A DNA stretch of 6,263 nucleotides from the NCBI GenBank assembly GCA_937873165.1, contig CALMVH010000178.1, positions 3,002 through 9,264 of the forward strand, given 5' to 3'. How positions within the stretch are numbered: the stretch's first letter is position 1; each line of letters starts with the position of its first letter. Under the pieces are notes generated by a model. That model worked only from the letters and a program-made list of their open reading frames with translations, had not been told where the DNA came from and searched no databases. Made by a program: the position numbers and the translations under genes. The DNA is from an uncultured Rhodospirillales bacterium (GTDB lineage: Bacteria > Pseudomonadota > Alphaproteobacteria > CALMVH01). This document shows, one piece after another, positions 3,951 to 6,263 of the stretch.

Positions 3951-6263
3951 CTAAAAAACGAAGACCGGAGGCGGCGGTGTAAACAACCTCTGCCTCCGCG
4001 CCTTTTCGGTCGAGAACGGTCCCTTTCCACCGACCTTCACCTTCCTCACAAAGCGGTAACAAAAACGCATCTGCGTCGTACCGTGACCAATCACTAGATG
4101 CAATATCTATCTTTTGTCTCAACTTTATATCGGCAGTCGGCAGCCCTTTCATGCGGCCTTTCCTGACTTGGAGTTCCGATAACTGCCAAGCGATGGTGTG
4201 ATCGTCGCCTTCTGCCCATGGGGTGAGCGTTTCGCCATCCCACCGCGCAAGCCTGACCTTGTGGATTTCATCGGCCAGCCGCGTAGAGGCCCTGATCTCG
4301 CTTTGCCACGGCGTACCGTCGAGACAATAACCATCTTGCATGTTCAGCAAGTTCATGTTGGCAATACTGCGGTCTACCAGCTCGTCTTCCCGAGCCTTGC
4401 TATGGCTGGGTTCCAGCGCTGCAGGATCTCCCGGAGTTGTCTCGGCCATGTAAGCGGCTTCTATGAGGCCTGGTACATCTTCCGGTACCGATATCTGTCC
4501 CGCCTGGAACAGCATTCGTGCCGTGCGCCACAAAACCAGATGGTCGGGATAGATCGCGCCCGCGCGCGGAAACGCCGCGGTAAACCATTCCGCCGCGACC
4601 TGTCCTGCCGGATCTGGCGCGTGCACTAGCAGTTCCGGCCGGGAAACCGGGCGCAGGTGTGCCGGGCGTCGTGCAAGATGTCGCCACAGCCGGCCCGCGC
4701 GCTGGATCAGAAGATCAATCGGCACGAGATCGCTGACCATCAGGTCGAAGTCCAGGTCCAGGGACTGCTCGATCACCTGCGTGGCGACCAGGACCCGGCC
4801 GGCCCGTTTCGTCTCCTCGCTTGCAGGGCCATACCGGTCCAGCACGTCGCGTTCTCGCGTCATGCGGTCTGCGAATGCGTAGCGCGCGTGAAAAATTTCT
4901 ATTGTCAGCCCTGCTCGCTCCAGTAGGGCAGCTGCCTCCAGTACGTCGTCTACCGTATTGCGCACCCACGCCACCGCCGCGCCGCGTGCTGCCGCGTCAG
5001 CGATGCGACAGACAACGTCGTCGGTCCTCTCTGCTCGTGCGACTGTAATTATGCGGCAGAGGTCGGGACGGGCCTGTATGGAGGAAACCAGCACTTGATC
5101 CGGCGAAGCGATCATGGCGCGGGGATAGCTTTCGGCAGTGTCCGACACTGCGGACGAGGGTTCCCCAGCACCTTTTCGCCACGCATTCCAGAGCCGCTCA
5201 CGGATGATCGCCGGCAGGGTCGCCGACAGCAGGATCGTATGGCCGCCCAGCGCCGCCTGAAATGCAATCAACCTGTCCAGTTCCCGGCCCATGTAGGCAT
5301 CGAACGCATGCACCTCGTCGATAATGAGAACTTTCTGGGATATCCCCAGCAGGCGCAGCGACTGATACCGGGAGGTGAGCACGCCGAGAAAAGCCTGATC
5401 AATCGTGCAGGCGCCCATAGGGGCCAAAAATGCCTTGCGGTTTTCAGATTCAAGCCAGGAGACGCTTTCTGCGGCGGAGTCGGTCTCCGGATCGCGGTTC
5501 AGATGCCGCGTCAAGCCAACGCGCCCGTGGGCGAGAGTGGGAACCGGCGGCTTCTCGAATAGATTGATGCCTTTCAACCGTTGGTGCATGGCATTGGCTG
5601 TTGCCATGGTCGGCAGGGCGATCATGACGCCCCCGGCATGGCCGGCAGCCATGATCCGGTGCGCCAGCACGAGGGCCGCCTCCGTCTTGCCGCTGCCTGT
5701 CACATCTTCGAGAATAGCCAGCAATGGGCCGTCCGGCAGGACGACGCTCTCGCACCATGATTGAAGGGCGGAGGGTGACCGGTTCTGGCCGGATACCGCT
5801 CGGTAGCCGGTTCGGCCGCTGACGCGAGCGGGTGCAATGCCTGCCGCGGCTACCGCACGGCTGGCTTTTTCCAATGCTTTCTTCCAGTAATCTTCGAGCT
5901 GGAGATCCCCCATCTCGTAGGCAAACCACAATGAGTTCGATCCAATCCAGTCGCAGAGCACTGCGAGGCCTGCCATCAGCCACGTTGCCTGTTTCAGGCT
6001 CCGTTCCGGCGGCGCGGGAACCACAGGAGGCGGGAGCAGTTTCGCAATCGCCTGTCCAAACGCAATACCAGCTTGCAAGCCTTGAGAACCGAATAAGTCT
6101 TTCCAGCCGTCCGTCTCTTCGGGAACAGGCTTTCCGTGATGACCCATGAATGGCTGCAACAGAAGTCCCCGACGCGAGCGCTTCCATCCCGGCAACCATG
6201 TAGCCCATAGATCATCGGCAGCCTCTCCCATCAGCAGCGCATATCCCGATCGTGTATGTGCGG
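3946..6263 (-). CDS. cas3: Cas3 nuclease-helicase; 5' end outside window
   Basis: Cas3 is recruited by target-bound Cascade and unwinds and degrades DNA using an HD nuclease and an SF2 helicase. The frame is open to the window edge. The ATG at 6231 is internal: upstream codons continue in family-like fashion, and the first part of the HD domain, including its HD pair, must lie outside. Counting from that Met, GHHG (30-33) and CDWIGS (93-98) are the remaining HD-domain motifs. Helicase motifs follow: VTGSGKTE (177-184, Walker A), LPTMATANAM (206-215), DEVH (305-308), SATLP (336-340), VATQVIEQSLDLDFD (482-496) and QRAGRLWRH (510-518). A C-terminal domain follows to residue 761, ending at TAG 3946-3948. 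All visible motifs are intact. E. coli Cas3 has 888 residues, so about 100-150 are missing here. Confidence 0.97.
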   Translation of the reverse strand, partial: AHTRSGYALLMGEAADDLWATWLPGWKRSRRGLLLQPFMGHHGKPVPEETDGWKDLFGSQGLQAGIAFGQAIAKLLPPPVVPAPPERSLKQATWLMAGLAVLCDWIGSNSLWFAYEMGDLQLEDYWKKALEKASRAVAAAGIAPARVSGRTGYRAVSGQNRSPSALQSWCESVVLPDGPLLAILEDVTGSGKTEAALVLAHRIMAAGHAGGVMIALPTMATANAMHQRLKGINLFEKPPVPTLAHGRVGLTRHLNRDPETDSAAESVSWLESENRKAFLAPMGACTIDQAFLGVLTSRYQSLRLLGISQKVLIIDEVHAFDAYMGRELDRLIAFQAALGGHTILLSATLPAIIRERLWNAWRKGAGEPSSAVSDTAESYPRAMIASPDQVLVSSIQARPDLCRIITVARAERTDDVVCRIADAAARGAAVAWVRNTVDDVLEAAALLERAGLTIEIFHARYAFADRMTRERDVLDRYGPASEETKRAGRVLVATQVIEQSLDLDFDLMVSDLVPIDLLIQRAGRLWRHLARRPAHLRPVSRPELLVHAPDPAGQVAAEWFTAAFPRAGAIYPDHLVLWRTARMLFQAGQISVPEDVPGLIEAAYMAETTPGDPAALEPSHSKAREDELVDRSIANMNLLNMQDGYCLDGTPWQSEIRASTRLADEIHKVRLARWDGETLTPWAEGDDHTIAWQLSELQVRKGRMKGLPTADIKLRQKIDIASSDWSRYDADAFLLPLCEEGEGRWKGTVLDRKGAEAEVVYTAASGLRFLD

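Noticed and set aside
6229..6231. ATG at 6231 as the cas3 start.
   Set aside because: The frame continues upstream to the window edge, and the protein from this Met lacks the first part of the HD domain; it is an internal Met.

Overview
The window is the central part of a type I-E (Cascade) CRISPR-cas operon. All recognisable cas genes are on the minus strand, so the operon is read from high to low coordinates: cas3 (5' end cut off by the window edge), cas8e, cas11e, cas7e and cas5e (3' end cut off). The usual cas6e, cas1 and cas2 would be expected beyond position 1. No full CRISPR array is visible. The sequence is GC-rich, and the Cas proteins look like those of GC-rich proteobacteria, but I cannot name a genus from this window.

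Layout: cas3 covers 3946-6263. A 270-bp spacer, 3676-3945, separates it from cas8e (2044-3675). From cas8e onward the genes are tightly packed: cas8e/cas11e and cas11e/cas7e overlap by 4 bp (ATGA), and cas7e/cas5e are 5 nt apart. Cas8e, Cas11e, Cas7e, Cas5e and the unseen Cas6e would form the surveillance complex; Cas3 is the recruited nuclease-helicase.

The 270-bp spacer is the most interesting part. (1) On the plus strand, 3860-3950 reads as a degenerate one-spacer mini-CRISPR: a repeat-like element ending in ATGACCCG, a 33-nt spacer, and a second repeat-like element with the intact I-E hairpin CCCCGC-TCGT-GCGGGG. (2) The spacer starts inside a perfect 20-bp palindrome (3888-3907). Its first 19 nt therefore occur again on the opposite strand, directly preceded by AAG, the canonical I-E PAM. 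A guide RNA from this element could direct Cascade back to the same site with partial pairing (19 of 33 nt contiguous). (3) That site covers the -10 region of a candidate minus-strand promoter for cas8e. (4) A 57-codon minus-strand ORF with a strong Shine-Dalgarno (3680-3853) lies between this promoter and cas8e. (5) A near-consensus plus-strand promoter (3657-3684) points toward the mini-CRISPR.

Together these resemble a Cas-regulating RNA (CreR-like) or a CreTA-like RNA-guided toxin-repression module, here in a compact form where guide and target share one palindrome. Motifs, palindrome and PAM are read directly from the sequence; the regulatory function is inference.
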